The notes under the pieces are model-generated. The model did not search any database and was not told the DNA's origin. It saw only the letters and a list, made by a program, of their open reading frames with translations. A stretch of 64,000 bases of DNA, taken from contig JARCOQ010000005.1 of assembly GCA_029207755.1 (NCBI GenBank), positions 48,077,563-48,141,562 on the forward strand, read 5' to 3'. Origin of the DNA: Chamaea fasciata (lineage: Eukaryota; Chordata; Aves; Passeriformes; Sylviidae). Positions 1-14,985 of the stretch are shown here, in pieces (within the stretch, counting starts at the first letter, position 1; every line of letters starts with the position of its first letter). The position numbers and the translations under genes were made by a program.

Positions 1-3000
1 TTGCCTACCCTTTTGAGTTCTGCTTTTCTTCCACTGGAAGCTAAAAGCCTCACAAGGGACTGAGTCCCCACTGAAGTATTTACAAATGTGATGTAACTGG
101 CTAAAATATATTGTTTTGTTTCAAGAAGGTCACACTCTGTATGTACTGTGGCTCACCTTTGGAGGCAACCTCAGCACACAGCAAAGTCCCCACCTCCTAA
201 CTGCGGCATGAACACAGGCAAGAGCTCATTCCTCCTGTATGAGTCCTGTGCACCAGACATGGTGAAAAGCTGCTGGCACAGCAAGACTGGCAGAGGAGGC
301 ATAGCCCATCCACTGGGGAAGCGGCAGGAGAGCCAACATAGCGACCCAGAGTGGAGATCTCCTTCTCAAGCCTTACACCTGTGCCCTGGCAACTGCTCTG
401 TTTTCCTGACCCCTCAGCAGTAGGATAATCTGTGGTTATGGCATCGCCACTGCCTAGTCCCTCGCAAAGACTTGTTTAACTATCACAGAAGGAGAAGTCT
501 TAGCCAAGAGAGATCCTTGAGTAAGATGCAGGGGAGAAGGAGATACACGCCTCTGCTCCAGCTACCTTTCCTCCCTCTTCATAGCTTACAGAACCATGGT
601 GTTGGGTGGTCCAGCACCAAAAGGTACCTACAGCATCCTTTCATTAATGTCAGCAGTGACAGAATCACATCACAGACATCAACTGTCTCCACTTAAGGAT
701 TTATAGAAGCAATAACACAGATGCCATTCATGTTGCGTGCAGGTACCAACAGTCAGCATGCTTTAGGTGGCTGCTTTAGACTCATCCTCCTCATCTCAAT
801 GCACCTGAGTGATCCTTCAGAGAGAAAACCCTCCTTCTTCTCCAGTTTGTCTTTCCTGTGGCCTAAGATACCCCAACAGGAGAGGTAGTAGTTTTTCTTC
901 CCTACCTGAGCTTTACACTATCTGTAATTGGACAATCCTCTAATGTCTTCCTCTCCGTACTAAGGATTAATTTATGCTTTTGATTTTGCTCTTGGTAAAT
1001 TTCAACCAAGTTCTTGTTGGGACACAATATTCCTACATTAATGTCCAATCTGTAAATTTACTATTCCTTGTGCTGTATTGTGACAGCGGTTTTTGTCTGG
1101 ACAGGTGGAAATTGATGAATTTGTTCCTCTCTGAGGGGTGTTTTGAGCCATGAGAACTCCAGCCAGCTGGACTGATGTGGAAAACAGCTGCAAGTATCTC
1201 TAAGGGCATTGCCCAGGAGCCTTGCTATTAATAAATGCCTGCCTGGCTTTCCACAAAATCTGTTACATTATATATATTTGATGTATGCAAAAAGAACAAA
1301 TCCCCGGGACTGATTAATTGCAGGGTGAGAAATGTGAGTGCCTTTAATCAATAAAAAGGAAAAGCATGTAACATTTATGACTTCCTCTCTTGTACCAGGC
1401 TGATTTGGAGTGTCTGTTGGCCCGTTCTTGATCATTGATCATGCACCTGTTTATTACCTACACTTTGGTCTCCAGCATCCCTAGTCTCACCATGCATCAG
1501 CTCCTTGCTCATCCCCTGACAGCTCCCCAGCCTCTTGCTTTGGATCATTTGAATTGCCCTTCACTGAACCTTTATGATTTCTGCACTCCTCATTAATTAC
1601 ACTGTTCCTTTCTTCCCTTCTATGTTTATTCTTCTGTTGGTATCGGCACACCTCTGTTTGTTTTACAACCACCTGGCAACACATGATGACAGGGTGTTGA
1701 AACAGCTTAGTTGGTGAGGGCTGAATAGCCGTCAAAATGCCATGTTAGTTACACAGGCACTGCTGACTGAGGAATTGGCTCAGACATTCAGTCACCTAGT
1801 ACAGCACACATTCACATTGCCCTTTGACTGAGCTAAGGGAGGAGAAAGGCCCGCTTGGCCACAAACATCAGCACCACATATCTGTGTGGGTGTGAGCAGA
1901 ACAGCAGAGACATTGGGCAGCTGAAGAGAATGGCTACAGCCTCCTTCCCTATACGATGCATGCAGAGGAGGAGACAGGGCTTGGGAGAGATGTTTGAAGT
2001 TTTTTATTCCCAGCACCAGCAGTGACATCACTGTCAAACTTGTTCTCAACATTATCCACAGGCTAAAGAAGCCAGCCATCTACACTATTTCTGCACTCTT
2101 CAGCCATACTGAATAACCCTCCCTAACACGTCTGCCCAGTGGTGGGATCCACTGTGCCATTGATAAAATCCTCCACCAGCTGAATATCAATTCTAAGTAC
2201 CTACTGGGCTTCCGAAAGGGACAGTGGAAATTCTGCTGGCTCAAACTGATATCCTGTGTGAGGGGACAGACATGCAGAAACCATTTTACTCACCACTAAT
2301 ATACAATCACCTCCCACAGTCATTGCTACCTGGGTACTGAGGTTGTCACAACCTGACATCAGAGATGAAAAGAAGGATGTACAGAAGGACACGTCTGAGT
2401 GCTTTGGGAGAGCACACTGACAGCTCAAGCAAACACCACTTTCTGGGCATGTCTCATTTGCAGTCAAACAAAGCATCTCCTCACTCGAAAAGAAAATGTA
2501 CCATCATTCACACAGCATATATGTTAAAGTAAACAGTTTCAGTGTTGGCTACATTAACTACATAGCACATTGCTGAACAGAGTGGGGCAGAGCACTTTTG
2601 CCATGCTGGAGCTGCTGTGTTCTTCCACTCTTATGAATGGGTTAAAGTAGGCAGTTCCCTATGGCAGGGTTCAAGTAAGAAAATACGCACAACAGCTCTG
2701 CAGTCAGGCACTAAACCAAGGACAGTCATTTTCCTCCACATTGTTAACTAAAGAATATTTCTGCAAAGAATAGGTATCCTCACAGAATAATCTTTTTCTG
2801 ATTGCACCTCCTGAGCTCAGACATATCCAAATGCATATGCAGTGCTGAGCAGATGTCTGGTTACTGAATAAAGTGCAGCATTCACATAGCTGGTGCAGGG
2901 AAAACTATGCAGTAATGAGCAGTCAGTCTTTAGAGGATTTGGATAGTCTAGGGTGTTTTTAATATATGGATGCTCAATCTTTTTTGTTTTCTTGGCAGGA

Positions 3001-5083
3001 TATCATTGCATGTAGTCCCATATAGCACATCACATGATCATGAAATAATTTAAGCAAAGTGAATTACAGCTTTTGTTGGCAAAACAACACAAAAGATAAA
3101 AAGAGGGATATAAACGTGCATGCATACATGTATATAAAGAAGACACAAAATATTTAAGAAGCTATAGGAGAAAAAAAACTTGGTTGTTTGAAGCTTTGGG
3201 AAAATATAAAAAAATCCATCCACACTCATTTAAAATTACAGGTAGAAATTTTAGATAAGAAGAAATTAATTATACAAGCTGGAACTGGGCCAGGACACTG
3301 TCCTTTTCTCTACTACACAACGTTATCATGTTTGAACATGCTTGTAGCAAACTGAGTCACGGGACACAAAGCTGAGCACAACTTTCCTGTGAGAGAAGGA
3401 ACAAGCCAGCACAGCCTCCTCCGGGTCACCCTGGTCTTATTGTCATGGGACATCATGCTTTTGAATGCAATTTTTCTAGGGCCCTGCTAAATCAGTCCAG
3501 ATCCAATCTCTGACTGAACACAGCATTCAAGTACAAGGCACCACTGTCCTTCATGCTCTTGTAGCCATTTGTGCTAATGCTACACCAGTTGAGAAGAGGG
3601 CTCACCAGGACTTAGATACAGGAGACACCCCTGTGCAGCTGACGCCATGGAGCAATTCACAGGGGCCTGTAAGCTCTCTACTTGTAGAGTGCTTTGCAAC
3701 TCATGTGGCAGAAAATGGGGGGACGAGAGGGGAAACACAGCATTGCAGCTGACAACCTCATTCTTCTTTTTCATTCCTGACTGAAAGCAGTGAGTACTTC
3801 TTACACCAATTGATCTTCCTGCAGGATCCTAGTTTGCCTCTCCCAATGAGGCTTTATCCCATGCAAGGCACTGCACTGATGACTTTTGCTTTAGGGTTCT
3901 CTATTGAGCCTTCTTAATTTGAGAGTAATGAAGACTGAAGGGTTCACATCCCTCAGGCCAGTCAAGGAAGAGGGCAGCCCAGGATAGTAGAGGTTGGGGA
4001 GGACACTAGTATATTTTAATTGCTTGCTAAACCTTTGCTTGTTTGTCTGGTACAGAAAGGGGCCCTCTTTGCTCCATTAATTTCACTGCTGGCACATAAT
4101 GGAGTGATTTCATCCCCCTCACCCTCCACAGGAGAATGTGGCAGCTGGCACAGGACCTTTACTGGGGCAACCATATTTCTACATACCTTGGGATAAATGT
4201 TGAGAAGACACAAATAAGAAGACAGAAGGCAGTGCACACAAGAGGTGTTGGAAAACCTGCCTGCTCCTGATCGGTTAAGTGCCATGCCAGCAGTTTCTGA
4301 GGGTCACCCACCAGACATAGTGCACCCAGCAAAGGAGAGTTGGTCCCCAAGGCAAGTGCAGGAGTAAAGGTCCTTCTCAACTACAGCTGCATAGTCAGTG
4401 CTGTGTAGAGTGTCAGGGATTATGTCCTGAATGATGGCAGTGTGGTCATGTTCTGGGACAAACATGCGGGGACCCTTGCTGTACTGAAGACAATGTCAGC
4501 CATTGCAATCATAAGTATCTTTGATTTCAGCTACATTTTCCCCCAAAGACATACATTATTTTCTGACTCTTTTGGCTGCTTATTGATCTGCCATTGAATG
4601 CCGGATGCCAAAATATGCCTCAGACAATAGAGTTCATTACAGTTCATTGTGCTCCCATTTTACATCACTCAGCCCTCCCCTCCTCTGTGCCTGACATTTT
4701 CAGCTACTCTGCATCAAAGAACTTGCCAAGGAGGGAATTCCAATCACACCTCTGTCCTCAGGGCCTGTTGCTCAGTGCAACTCACCTGTTAGGGAGGCAT
4801 TTACCCCCAGTCATGTCTGCCATCTTCAAATGAACGCAAGCAGTGGGTTTTTGTTGATCTGTCCTTAGTTGTCTTCTACTGAAGATGTCCATGGGTCCGA
4901 ACTCCCAGCAGATGTTTCCTAGACATTGAGTTTGATGGGAGATTTCTCTGAACCAAAAGAGATATCTCTTTGGAGAGGATGTAAGTATTTTCTATAGTCC
5001 ATTGACTGGACAGTGTCTAGATGCCAGTGAATACCTAAGCATATAGCTGAGGTTTGAACCCCTAAATCCTAGGTGAGCCTCTA

Positions 5084-5130
5084 AACACACACACACACAT
5101 ATGCACACATGTATGCACATACACATACTC
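5084..5130. repeat. CA-rich microsatellite
   Basis: A pure (AC)n run at 5084-5099 is followed by interrupted CACAT/TGCACA units. Confidence 0.85.
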
Positions 5131-8100
5131 CAATGGCAATCGTCTGAACAATTATAAAAGAAATGCTCTTCCAAGGGCAGTTATGCCTTGTACCCAGGCC
5201 TTGGGCCACCATAGCATATGTTTGAGAAATGCTTACTGTTTGGAGGAAAGATACTTGGAGATATCCCGCTACACACTGGTTAGGGTGTCCCTATTAGGGA
5301 GATGTATCCTCACCTATGTGGTAAGGCTAGCAGAACCTGGATGGAGCAGTGAATAGCTCTTTTCTATCACTGTGTACCTGTGTTGTGTTTAAAAGCTCCT
5401 CTGTAAACCTTGGCTCTTCAAAGAACCAAAGGGGTCAGTAAGTGCTGGTGACATCAGAATAAACCTATACTTGTCAAACTCGAGTATCTTAAGATGAGTG
5501 ATAATGTGATTATTTCCCTAGGCATTTTTACCCACTTTTTCATACCTAGTTCCAAGTCACCAGATTGTGGCTGAGCTGAAAGTAAGAAGAAAATCTAGAG
5601 GAAAGTTAGTTGATCTTTTCCCAGTTTCAGCACATTGTTGTCCATCTGAGAGATTCAGAGAGGGAATCTGATTTTTCAGTTGCTATCCCATTCACCGATA
5701 GCATCTCCAGACTTCTTAAAAATCTTTTGCTTCAGCTAAAGCACTGTCAGTTGAGCCATTTAAAAAGTTGTGGTTGGATTTTATTTCAGTGAAATTTACA
5801 GAAGTAAAAAAACCCTAAGAAATACTTTTCTACTTCTTCTGCTGAAGAAATTTGAATACTTCTTCAATCCCTTTTGATGATTATCTTTACTTTTCTCTCA
5901 CAACTCCATTTATTTTTCTGTTTGGATTACTTGTAGTCTATTAAGAGTTTTCAAGTGTGCAGCTTGGCCAAAAGGTGAGTATTTTCAAATCTGAAATTAA
6001 ACTGGCAAACATTTCTATCTTCAAAAGAGAACCTGTCAATTAAAAATTTCAGTAATGATAAAAGGAGTAAATGCTTGGAACGGTTTTGAAAAGGTAAAAA
6101 ATCTCTCTGTTTTGAAAAGATAAAAGCTCAAAACACTGAAACTTTCAAACTGTTAGTTTCCCCTGCGCCTCCAGGCAAGGCTTCATTCTGGCTAGCAAGT
6201 GAAATCTAGTAAAATGCCTGCCTGCCTCTGGCACCTGAAACAAGGCAAAGAGCTAAAGTCTGAATAAGCTATATGATATTTCAGCTAAGTGTTGGAAGTT
6301 AACCAATTTTGATGACAGTATCCTGCATTTGAGTGGGGATTAATGCAGCTCCATTCCAGACCAGGAAAACAGAAACTTGTTTTCTTAACAAAAAATATCA
6401 GATGCTGGTAGAATTGACCCAAAAATCACATTTCATTTCTGCATTAAGCCACTGTCAAAAAAGTAATTATTACCCATCAAAATAGTGTTGTTGGAACTCA
6501 GAAATATAAGGGTGAGTATGTTATATTAGCACATGAAACTATGGTTTGAGACTGAAAACCAAAACCCCAATACTCACCTTTTTTTTGTCTTCTGGTATCA
6601 TTAAGGTCACTAGTACACTGGTAGATTTTGAGACTGGGAAGAACCACTGGCACAAGGCAATCCACGCAAGCAGCACCTGAGTCATTTCACCGCAGCAAGC
6701 CCAGTGACTTACTGGGGGAAGGGAACAGGGCAGGTATATCAAGGGGTGCAGCTGTGACAGTGGAGGCCTGGAGCTGCACCCCTCATTGGGTCTCAGATAA
6801 TGTTCCACTTCCTTTGGTGATGAACAGCAGTGAAGACATGGGTAATGACCCATTTATCTCTTCAAGCTTCATATAAAATTTGAGTATTTAGCCTTTCAGT
6901 CTCTCATGTGCTATTATTGACTTAGCTCTCATCATTAGTACTTCATCGTTAGTACTTACATCTATTTTCAGGATTTTCAGTAAGCATGAGTTTGTGTATA
7001 CATAATCCTTAACTTTATGTTTACTAGCTGGAGATTTTCTTTCCCTGGTTCACAGCTCACCTTATGAATTATCTTCATTTGGTAGCATTTAATTAGTGTC
7101 AGCTGCTATAAGCTTCTCGGCTGAACACTGTATTTCCTGTTCTGAATCTGACTTAGTGCATCTGAGTGTTTCTGCTATGTTCCACACTTTTAATTGCACC
7201 CCACAGGTAGTCTAGCATTCTCTGACTAGCTCAGCTGGTCCATTTTCTTTATTTTTAGCTCCCCCAAAATAACTGACTGCCCTCTCACCATTAAAGGTGA
7301 TACACAGCTCTGTATTTCTAAAACATGTCAGTTCTTAGCATTTCTTTATAAATAACCTCTTCCATTGTTTGGACCAGGGTAACCTCTGCAAAGATCAACT
7401 CCTTCCCTCAACTTTCCTGTAGTTCTCAAGGGTGGTGATTAATGGCCGGTGCCAAGATAAAATTACATCATTGAAGACTTCCCTACCATCTTTGCCACCC
7501 CTGTCTTTGCCACTCCTCTGTAGTCTCAGTCTGAGCTTTTATGTAAACATTGAGCCAGACTTGTCACTTGCTGGATACCTCCAAAGTCTTACAGGTTGGT
7601 TAGCTGTGATATAAGCAACTTTGTGGTGGCTTTCATCATGCAACTCCCAGAAACATTTTCAGGCAGTATAAAGGGAGATTCAACCCATTGAGACAATCTC
7701 CTATTCTTGTCTCTGCCTCAGTATTGTTTGTGTTTCATGAGTATGATCAGGCTCCTTCATCCACTCACTCTCATCATCTAAACCCAAGAGTGTAGCCTCA
7801 ACCCATAGCTAATAGTGAACACCAGGACAAGAGCCCCTCTCAAGTAACATTGTTAATCTAATTTCAACTCAGCCCCATTTCAGGCTTTTAAAACATCACT
7901 CATGCAGCAAAATTCCCAGGCATTCGCCAAGTTAAGAACAAAATGAATGAAGACAACAAAGAAAATATTCTGATTATGGGTTCCATTTTTTTAACCCTGA
8001 TATTCTGTGGTACATTTCTTTATTTTTGAATATAAAGTGACAGAAATAATTTGTTGTTAGAAAAGAAAAAGTATCTTTGACTATTTACAGGTTTTGTACA

Positions 8101-8137
8101 TCACAAAGGTTTTCATGTTTTTGTTCATTTTTTCTTC

Positions 8138-8156
8138 TTTTTTTTTTTTTTTTTTT
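8138..8156. repeat. Poly-T run (19 bases)
   Basis: This is a homopolymer T run on the plus strand (A run on the GRIN2B coding strand), next to a TTTATT/AATAAA candidate at 8019-8024 and a PUM-type motif at 8082-8089. Confidence 0.85.
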
Positions 8157-9394
8157 CTCTGCATCCTTTAAACAATGCTGAACTGGAAATCTCAACAGTT
8201 CACAAAAACCCTCTTCCCCAAAAAAACAAACCCCAATGAGAAACAAGAAAAATCAAAGGGGAAAAAATTAACTCCTTTCATAGTTCTCCAGGAAATCCAT
8301 TTGCTTAAATACATATATTTCTATGTTAATAGATATTATTTTTTGAAGTTCAAACACCCAAAAATTCAAGAGAGAAAGGGAAAAAAAACCCCAAAACAAG
8401 TGTCTTTCCCACCCCCCTCCAGAATCTGTTGATCCCTGCTTGTCCAAAATCAGAAAGAGTTATTTACAGAAAGAAGAACCGGAGGAGGGTGAGGGTGTAC
8501 GAAAGAGGAGAATGAGGTTGTGATGGGTGGAGAAAAGACAGTAGAATTAGGGCCTCTGAGAGGTGAGGCAAGCCTGAGTTCAACTGGGCTTTCCCTTAGG
8601 AAGACACTACACTGGGGGAGTGTCCCCAGTGTCCCCTTGCCCGCATGTTCAGTGCAAGGGTGCTGCCTTTCTGGATCCTGTCTCAGCCCCACACCAGGTG
8701 CTCAGTGTTCATCACTGCCCTTCTCCCCACACCCTCCCTTGGAATTCTCACACCAGACAGCCAGCCCTGGAGGTCTCCATCGAAAGATATTACAAGGAGC
8801 AGAGGGAGTGCCTCGAGGGTCTCTGCTACACCCAGCTGAGCCCCTTCACATAGATCCATGACTGGCAGCAATGGTTGCGGCCACTTCCCTCCCTCTGGCT
8901 CCTTTTGCTGCTCACCCATTTCACTTCCAGTCTAAAGTCACTGAGTGCTCAACTAAACTGTGTGTTCGCAGGAGCCTAACTCCAGTTCCATAGGTTCCAT
9001 TACATGAAACTCATCCTGCTGCCAGCTAACCTGCTGGCACCATCTCCTGTTTCATGACTGCAGGGTATTGGCAAGTAACAGGTGCTACAGAAAGACTTCA
9101 CAGAAAATCCAGTTCTGATCCCCATTCTTCCTTCCCTCCTTACGATATCCTGACTTCAACTGCAACCTGCTGGAAAAGTTCTGCCAGATAAGTCAAATTT
9201 TACACTACAGAAAATTAAGTTTATGTTGCAGATGTCAGCCTGCAATTTCCACATGATTTGTGTGTATTATAATGTATTAATCAGGAAACACTATGTAAAT
9301 GTGTGTAAATCCAGACCACAATCTTAAATCAGTTTTGCATAATGCAAGTAAACAAATTAATCTCCCAATGTGCTTGTAAATGTTAATAAAAACT

Positions 9395-9420
9395 TGACAT
9401 TAACCGTTAAGTTAATGTCA
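9395..9420. repeat. Perfect inverted repeat, 10-bp arms, 6-nt loop
   Basis: TGACATTAAC at 9395-9404 and GTTAATGTCA at 9411-9420 are exact reverse complements around CGTTAA. It could form a hairpin in RNA from either strand or be a dyad for a DNA-binding protein; GTTAAT resembles HNF1/homeodomain half-sites. It sits inside an A/T-rich island (about 9230-9500) that also holds a CACGTG E-box at 9463-9468 and an octamer ATGCAAAT at 9477-9484. Confidence 0.75.
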
Positions 9421-12400
9421 CTAGATGATAATGTTACTGGATGAGAAAGCAGTGTTGTATGTCACGTGTCCTTTGAATGCAAATGAGTAAAATATACATG
9501 TCCAAGAAATGCATGTTCTTGAGAACTCAAATTGCTGTTTGCTGCAAGTCATGTAGGCTCTACTTTATCGGTCAGCAATTTCTTTTTAAAACACTGCCTC
9601 CTCCCTGGAGAGAGTAAGCCATCCAAAATTAAATGTAAGGAACTCTTGAATATTTGAAGAGTGGCAATGACTGTGTAAGAACGAGTATACATAATTTAAA
9701 GAGGTTCTGGCAAGATAGACCTAAAATTTTGGAGCAATTAATTAGGCTGGAAATTGAACTAAGCTGACCTGTAACTCTAGGAAGGCTGGCTTTATCATCC
9801 TAGACTTTTGAAAACAAAAGGAAGTTGGGTCAGCCTCTGTCCAGTTGCATGTTTGTTTGCACTTCAAACCATCCTTCAAGGTTTGAAAGCAATGCCCAAG
9901 AAGTTGGCCAGAAAGTCCAGTCACTATTCAAACAGACCAGGATGTCTTGGATGAAATTCATTAAGAGTTGCCAAGCTGAATGAGCACTTTGCATGATACA
10001 AAGAGGTTCTTGATGAAACTTCTCCAAAGTGACAGTCTGAGGTGTTACTGCACACTGGCAGAACCAAAAAAAAGGGAATTATTTTCTATACAATATTTTG
10101 ACAGTCTCCCTGTAAATGCTGAAAGTTTGTAGCAGCCTGACAAAAGGAGCAAAGGGATTCTCAAGACTACTTGTGAGGAGTCTAGTAAGACCTTGATGTG
10201 CAAGTTTCCAAAGAAGGGAAGTTAGTTGTATTTTGAATCCTGGTAGAGCTTCAGCTGAGAGAAATTAGGTCAAACTGGCAGCAGAGGCTGAGCCCCATGC
10301 ACTGCACACATCCTCAGAGAGTATTTACAGCCCAGCACCTCTCCGGATTAGGTCCATACATGCACTTTCCCATGCTACCTGTAAAAGTAGAGCTAATTGA
10401 AAATGCACAGAGAAATCACAACTTGTGGTTCAGGTTCTTTTTGTCCAAGGCTGCGATAAGTTACAAAATCCTCAAGGCTTTGCCCAATGGAGGAAGTGAA
10501 ATGAAGCTGGAAAACAAGAGCACTGCCAGAATAGCAAGATTCCTCACCAAACTCACCTGAAGCAGAAGTTGATTGCTCTGGGCAGGCTGTCATCCCTTCA
10601 TCATTTCCAGAAGTGTAAGAAGAAGAAAACATCCTTCCAGGTTCTGAAGTAGTGTCTCTGGGGTCTTGTGGCCTGCTCCTGAGTGGATCACAGATTCACC
10701 TCCTCACTGTTCCCCTGCCTGTGTAGGAAAACCTAATCACTATAGAGCATGGGTGGAATCTCAGTTGGGTGGTATGTGCACAGTGCTGCAAAGAGACAAG
10801 TGTATGTCTTTCAAATCTTGAAAAGAAAAAAAAAATCCAACTAGGCTGAGACTGGCCCTTCAGGTTGATATCAACATCCCAAATCAAGTCTCCCAGCACA
10901 AAATTCCTGCACTACTCCTCACTGCATCCCAGAAGCTATTACACTTCTTTCTCCAAACAGCAACCATGAACATAATACTTTTGCAAATGAAAATGTCAGA
11001 TGTCTTTTTCCTCTGCTCCTAGTCCTTACCCCTGTTCATACGAGTCATACCAAGTCACCTGGCTTATCACGTCTGGATGCCTCAATTATTTCCCCTATAA
11101 AATGTGTGTCTCATTTAACCTCAAGAAAATTAGATGCAAATGCATGCAACATTTCAGGATATTTGCATAATATATGTAAACTATGGCATCTGTCAATTTA
11201 CTTGTTAATGTAAATGCTAATACTAACATATTTCAGTTTAGCATTAAAATCACAAACTCTTTGAAGTAAGGACTGGGGCAGAATGAAGCATCAAATGGAC
11301 AAATCTTGTCTGAAAACAGGGCCTAAATGGTTTTGATCAATTTTATGTCAGAGTTTCACCCTGCTGGCACAGCATTTCACTTTACTTACTGCTTCCCAAA
11401 TTAATGACTGGTACTGATACCGTCCAATTCCGCAGCAATAGTGTTGTTAGGAGAGGTGGAGTCATTTTGATCGACAGAAAACAACCCCTGAAGCCACCAG
11501 CCACTGCTTGCATTTGACGCACATCCCCAAGCATACCTTTCTGATGAAATCCTACCCAACATGCTACCTACTTCCCCCTCAGTGACAGGTACTACTGAGG
11601 AGGGAACTTTAGCATCTTCTCAAGGGATTTTCATATCCTCAGCTCAAGCCAGGGCATCCTCCAGGATTAGTTGGCAGCTGAGATTAATATTATCACAATA
11701 TTTTAGGCTCAAGAGAACTCAATTAGTTTACCTCAGTATTAAATACTCCAGCCCCTCCATAAAGACATTTTTAAAATGAATAAACATTCCTAGCTTCTGT
11801 AATGGAAATTTCTAAAGGTATCTGAGCATGTAAGCACTATTGGCTTTCAATAAGATGCATTTTGATTTAATAAATTTCTTGTGTGCTTCTAAAAAACCAT
11901 CCCTATGTGGTGCAAAGATGGCAAAAGCATTAACTGTTCATTTCTTCCCAACACGCAGTGCTGATGGCTCCCATATGGGGGTGTCTGGGGTGCTCTAGGC
12001 CCAGGATGTGCAGTAGTGGGACTTGAACAGAGCCAAGCAAGTGATTGAGACTCCAGACTCAGGGCTCATCCCCTGAGACCAGGGGAAATTGACCCGGCCC
12101 TCTGTGGCAGGAACTATTCTATTCCCCCACAAAAAACCATGTAGAAACATGCCCAGAGGCTGTGTTTGAGCACCAAAGATCTGCCTTATTCTACCACTGC
12201 AAAACAATACTCTGAGTGGAGAGGCAACAGTGAGAGTTTCCAAGTGAGGAAAGAACCTTCCCTTTCTCCTTTCCAGGAAATTTTCCCTTGGGAGCTGGGG
12301 AAATAGAGAAGGAAGAAACCAATTCCTTCTTTTCTGCTTCCATGCGAGTCTATGCACCAGCCTTGAAGGAGGGGTGAGCACACAGTGTAAGTCACTTAGC

Positions 12401-14985
12401 ATTCCAGTGCGTGTCTGCTGCTGAAGTGCAAGCGCTTACCCAAAGCTTCACCTGGCAGCTGGCAGGCCTCAATGTCTTGCCTCCTCAGCAAGGATAACTA
12501 ATCAAAGAGCCAGAGAGACAGGTCCAAAGCATCATGCTTCTCCAGTTTTAGCCTAATGCCTTAGATAAGAAAATGCTCATGAAGCCCTTACTCCCTGCAT
12601 GTAAAATGGGGAAGGGCAGCAGGTACAGCAAACTCGGTTGCCACTGCAGCACAGAGAGAATCCTACAGTGGCTTGAGGAGAAAGTACATCTGAACAGCTA
12701 GTTCCTAAGTAATATGAAGCTGCAAAGCTAGAAGAAGTGGTTCATTACAGCTAGCTCTTTTTCCAAATAGGATGCTTTAAACTGTATCTTAGTACAGCAA
12801 GGTTCAGCCTCCAGGGCTGAAAACGGAGCATCTGTGTGCAGGAAGGACCAGAGCCTGTGGAAGCGTCTTCATTACATGGAAAAGTCCTTACATGTGAAAG
12901 GCCTAAGAGAAGCCCTGAAATTGTTTGCTTCAATCAGTAAAAAAACATTAATTAATCTTCACCAGGTATGGGAAATAGCTCTTTGCAGGTGCCTTTTCTG
13001 TAACCACAATCCTAGTCCCTTGTTCAAATGTCAAAAAGACACATTGAATAGCTGGTTTTCACTGACATAATCTTGGCTTCCTGGTGGTCACACAAATAAT
13101 CTCTGAGGGCAAACAAACCCAGCAGTGCTCGTTAACAAAGACAGAGGTGTTTCAAGAGTATCCAAGGCTTGTGTGCTCCAGACCTCCATACCCCTGCCTT
13201 CGCTGTACATATGTACTGGAAGGAGCTCTGTCCTCCCTCTGGCATGGTTGAATGCCTACCTGAAAGACCTGATATCTGAGCAGTTTGGTGCAGAGACAAG
13301 GTGAGAAAGAAAGCTGTTCCACTTTATCATTAGGCTCTGTGGATCTAAGGGAAGATGAGCCTGCTGTTTCACTCCAGGGAAGGGAAGGTGATCGAGCACA
13401 GAGGCTGGAGTAGAATGGCACTTGGCTGAATTTCCAGCAAAGTACATTGCCACAGCCCTGGTTGCAGAGTCTGAGATATTATGCTTGGAAATCTGAATCT
13501 TCAGAGCATTTGCCAAGCTTCTGATTTAACTCTGTTCGACTTTATTGGGTCCACCAGTAACAAAGAAAGAGCTAGTGCAAAATGGTCACAGGTGGAAGAT
13601 TCCACATTCTTCGCAAGGAAGCAGCTGGAATCTTCAAGGTGCTGGAGCAAAATAAGATAAACAATACCCCTAAGCTGTGTGTAATGACTTCTCTGCCCTC
13701 TTAAGTCACTGAAATACACAAAGCAGTCTCCCATAAAGGAGCAAGCGCCCTTTTTCTTAACATGCAAGGGCAAAAGGGATGGGACTAGCAGACAGAACAA
13801 GTGGGAAGAGTGGTAAGTAGCCAGATACTCACTGGAGGAACAGCCTAGATTTGTAACTAATAATGAGAAAAGCTTCGTAGCGCAGACAAAATCTCTTCTT
13901 TCCTGTAGGAGTTAAAAAGCAATCACAGATAGTGCATGGCATAGGGACTGGCAGCAGGGAGAGACGGGCTAACTAGGACCCACAGAGACCAAGAAGATGC
14001 TTCAGGATTTGATCTTTTTTATGCTAACAGGACTCTCCTCCTCTTTTTTTCCACCAAGAGGTAATGTTCCCATGGATCCCCTTTCATACCTGGCTCAGAA
14101 TTCAAGAACCCACCAGCCTAGCTGATCTACACCATCATTGCCTCCATGTCCTCTTTGTCTACTTCAACCATTTTGACTTGAGCACAAAATAAGATTTTTA
14201 TCCAGGATTTTTTTCCTGCACACTGATTGAGTTCTGGCCTAGGCTGATACTGAGACTTTATCATTTTTCAGACTTCTCAGTCAGTGCTGAACACAATTTA
14301 TTTAATAGCTTATTTTAAACTATATCATACACTATTTGCCTCCTCCCTTCCAGGCTACAGCGTAGAAGACACACAGACAAAAAGGACAGGAGCAACAGAG
14401 AAGGTCCCTGCTAGCTGGTGGGGCAGTGTTTTAATGATTGTGTGGGAGATGGGAGCATGAGGGAGTGAAGCTGAAATTCATTTGTAGATCTGATCAACCC
14501 AGGCATGTGAAATACCTTCAAGGTAGAATGAACAGAGCAACCTACCAACTTTCCTTGACCATTCCAGAAACCAGCATTTCCTGTCTTCCAAGCAAGAAGG
14601 ATTCACAGCATATGCTGTGGAACCACCTTGATCCACAGCAGGATGGGATGAGTGCTAGCACCTCCTCAAAGGCGATGTAGTGCTTCAGCATCTGGAATCA
14701 GAGCCCCCAGTGGAGATAAAGTGCATTGGTACCTCACCACCATTTCAGGGGAGCAGAGAATCTCAGACATCATTTCTAGAGGGTCTGGAATGCTGAGATG
14801 ACATACTGTTTTGTCTGGATTTTGGAGAGGCAGTCTGCTTCCTTTAATAAACCTGGGGGAGGAGTAAATTTCTTCTAAGGAGTGAAGAATGGCACCAACA
14901 TATCCTGCAAAAGGACACTACATTATTCTCTTACTCAGAAGGAAATGTGAAGAGCTCCTGGTTTAACACCTATTATTCACATTAC

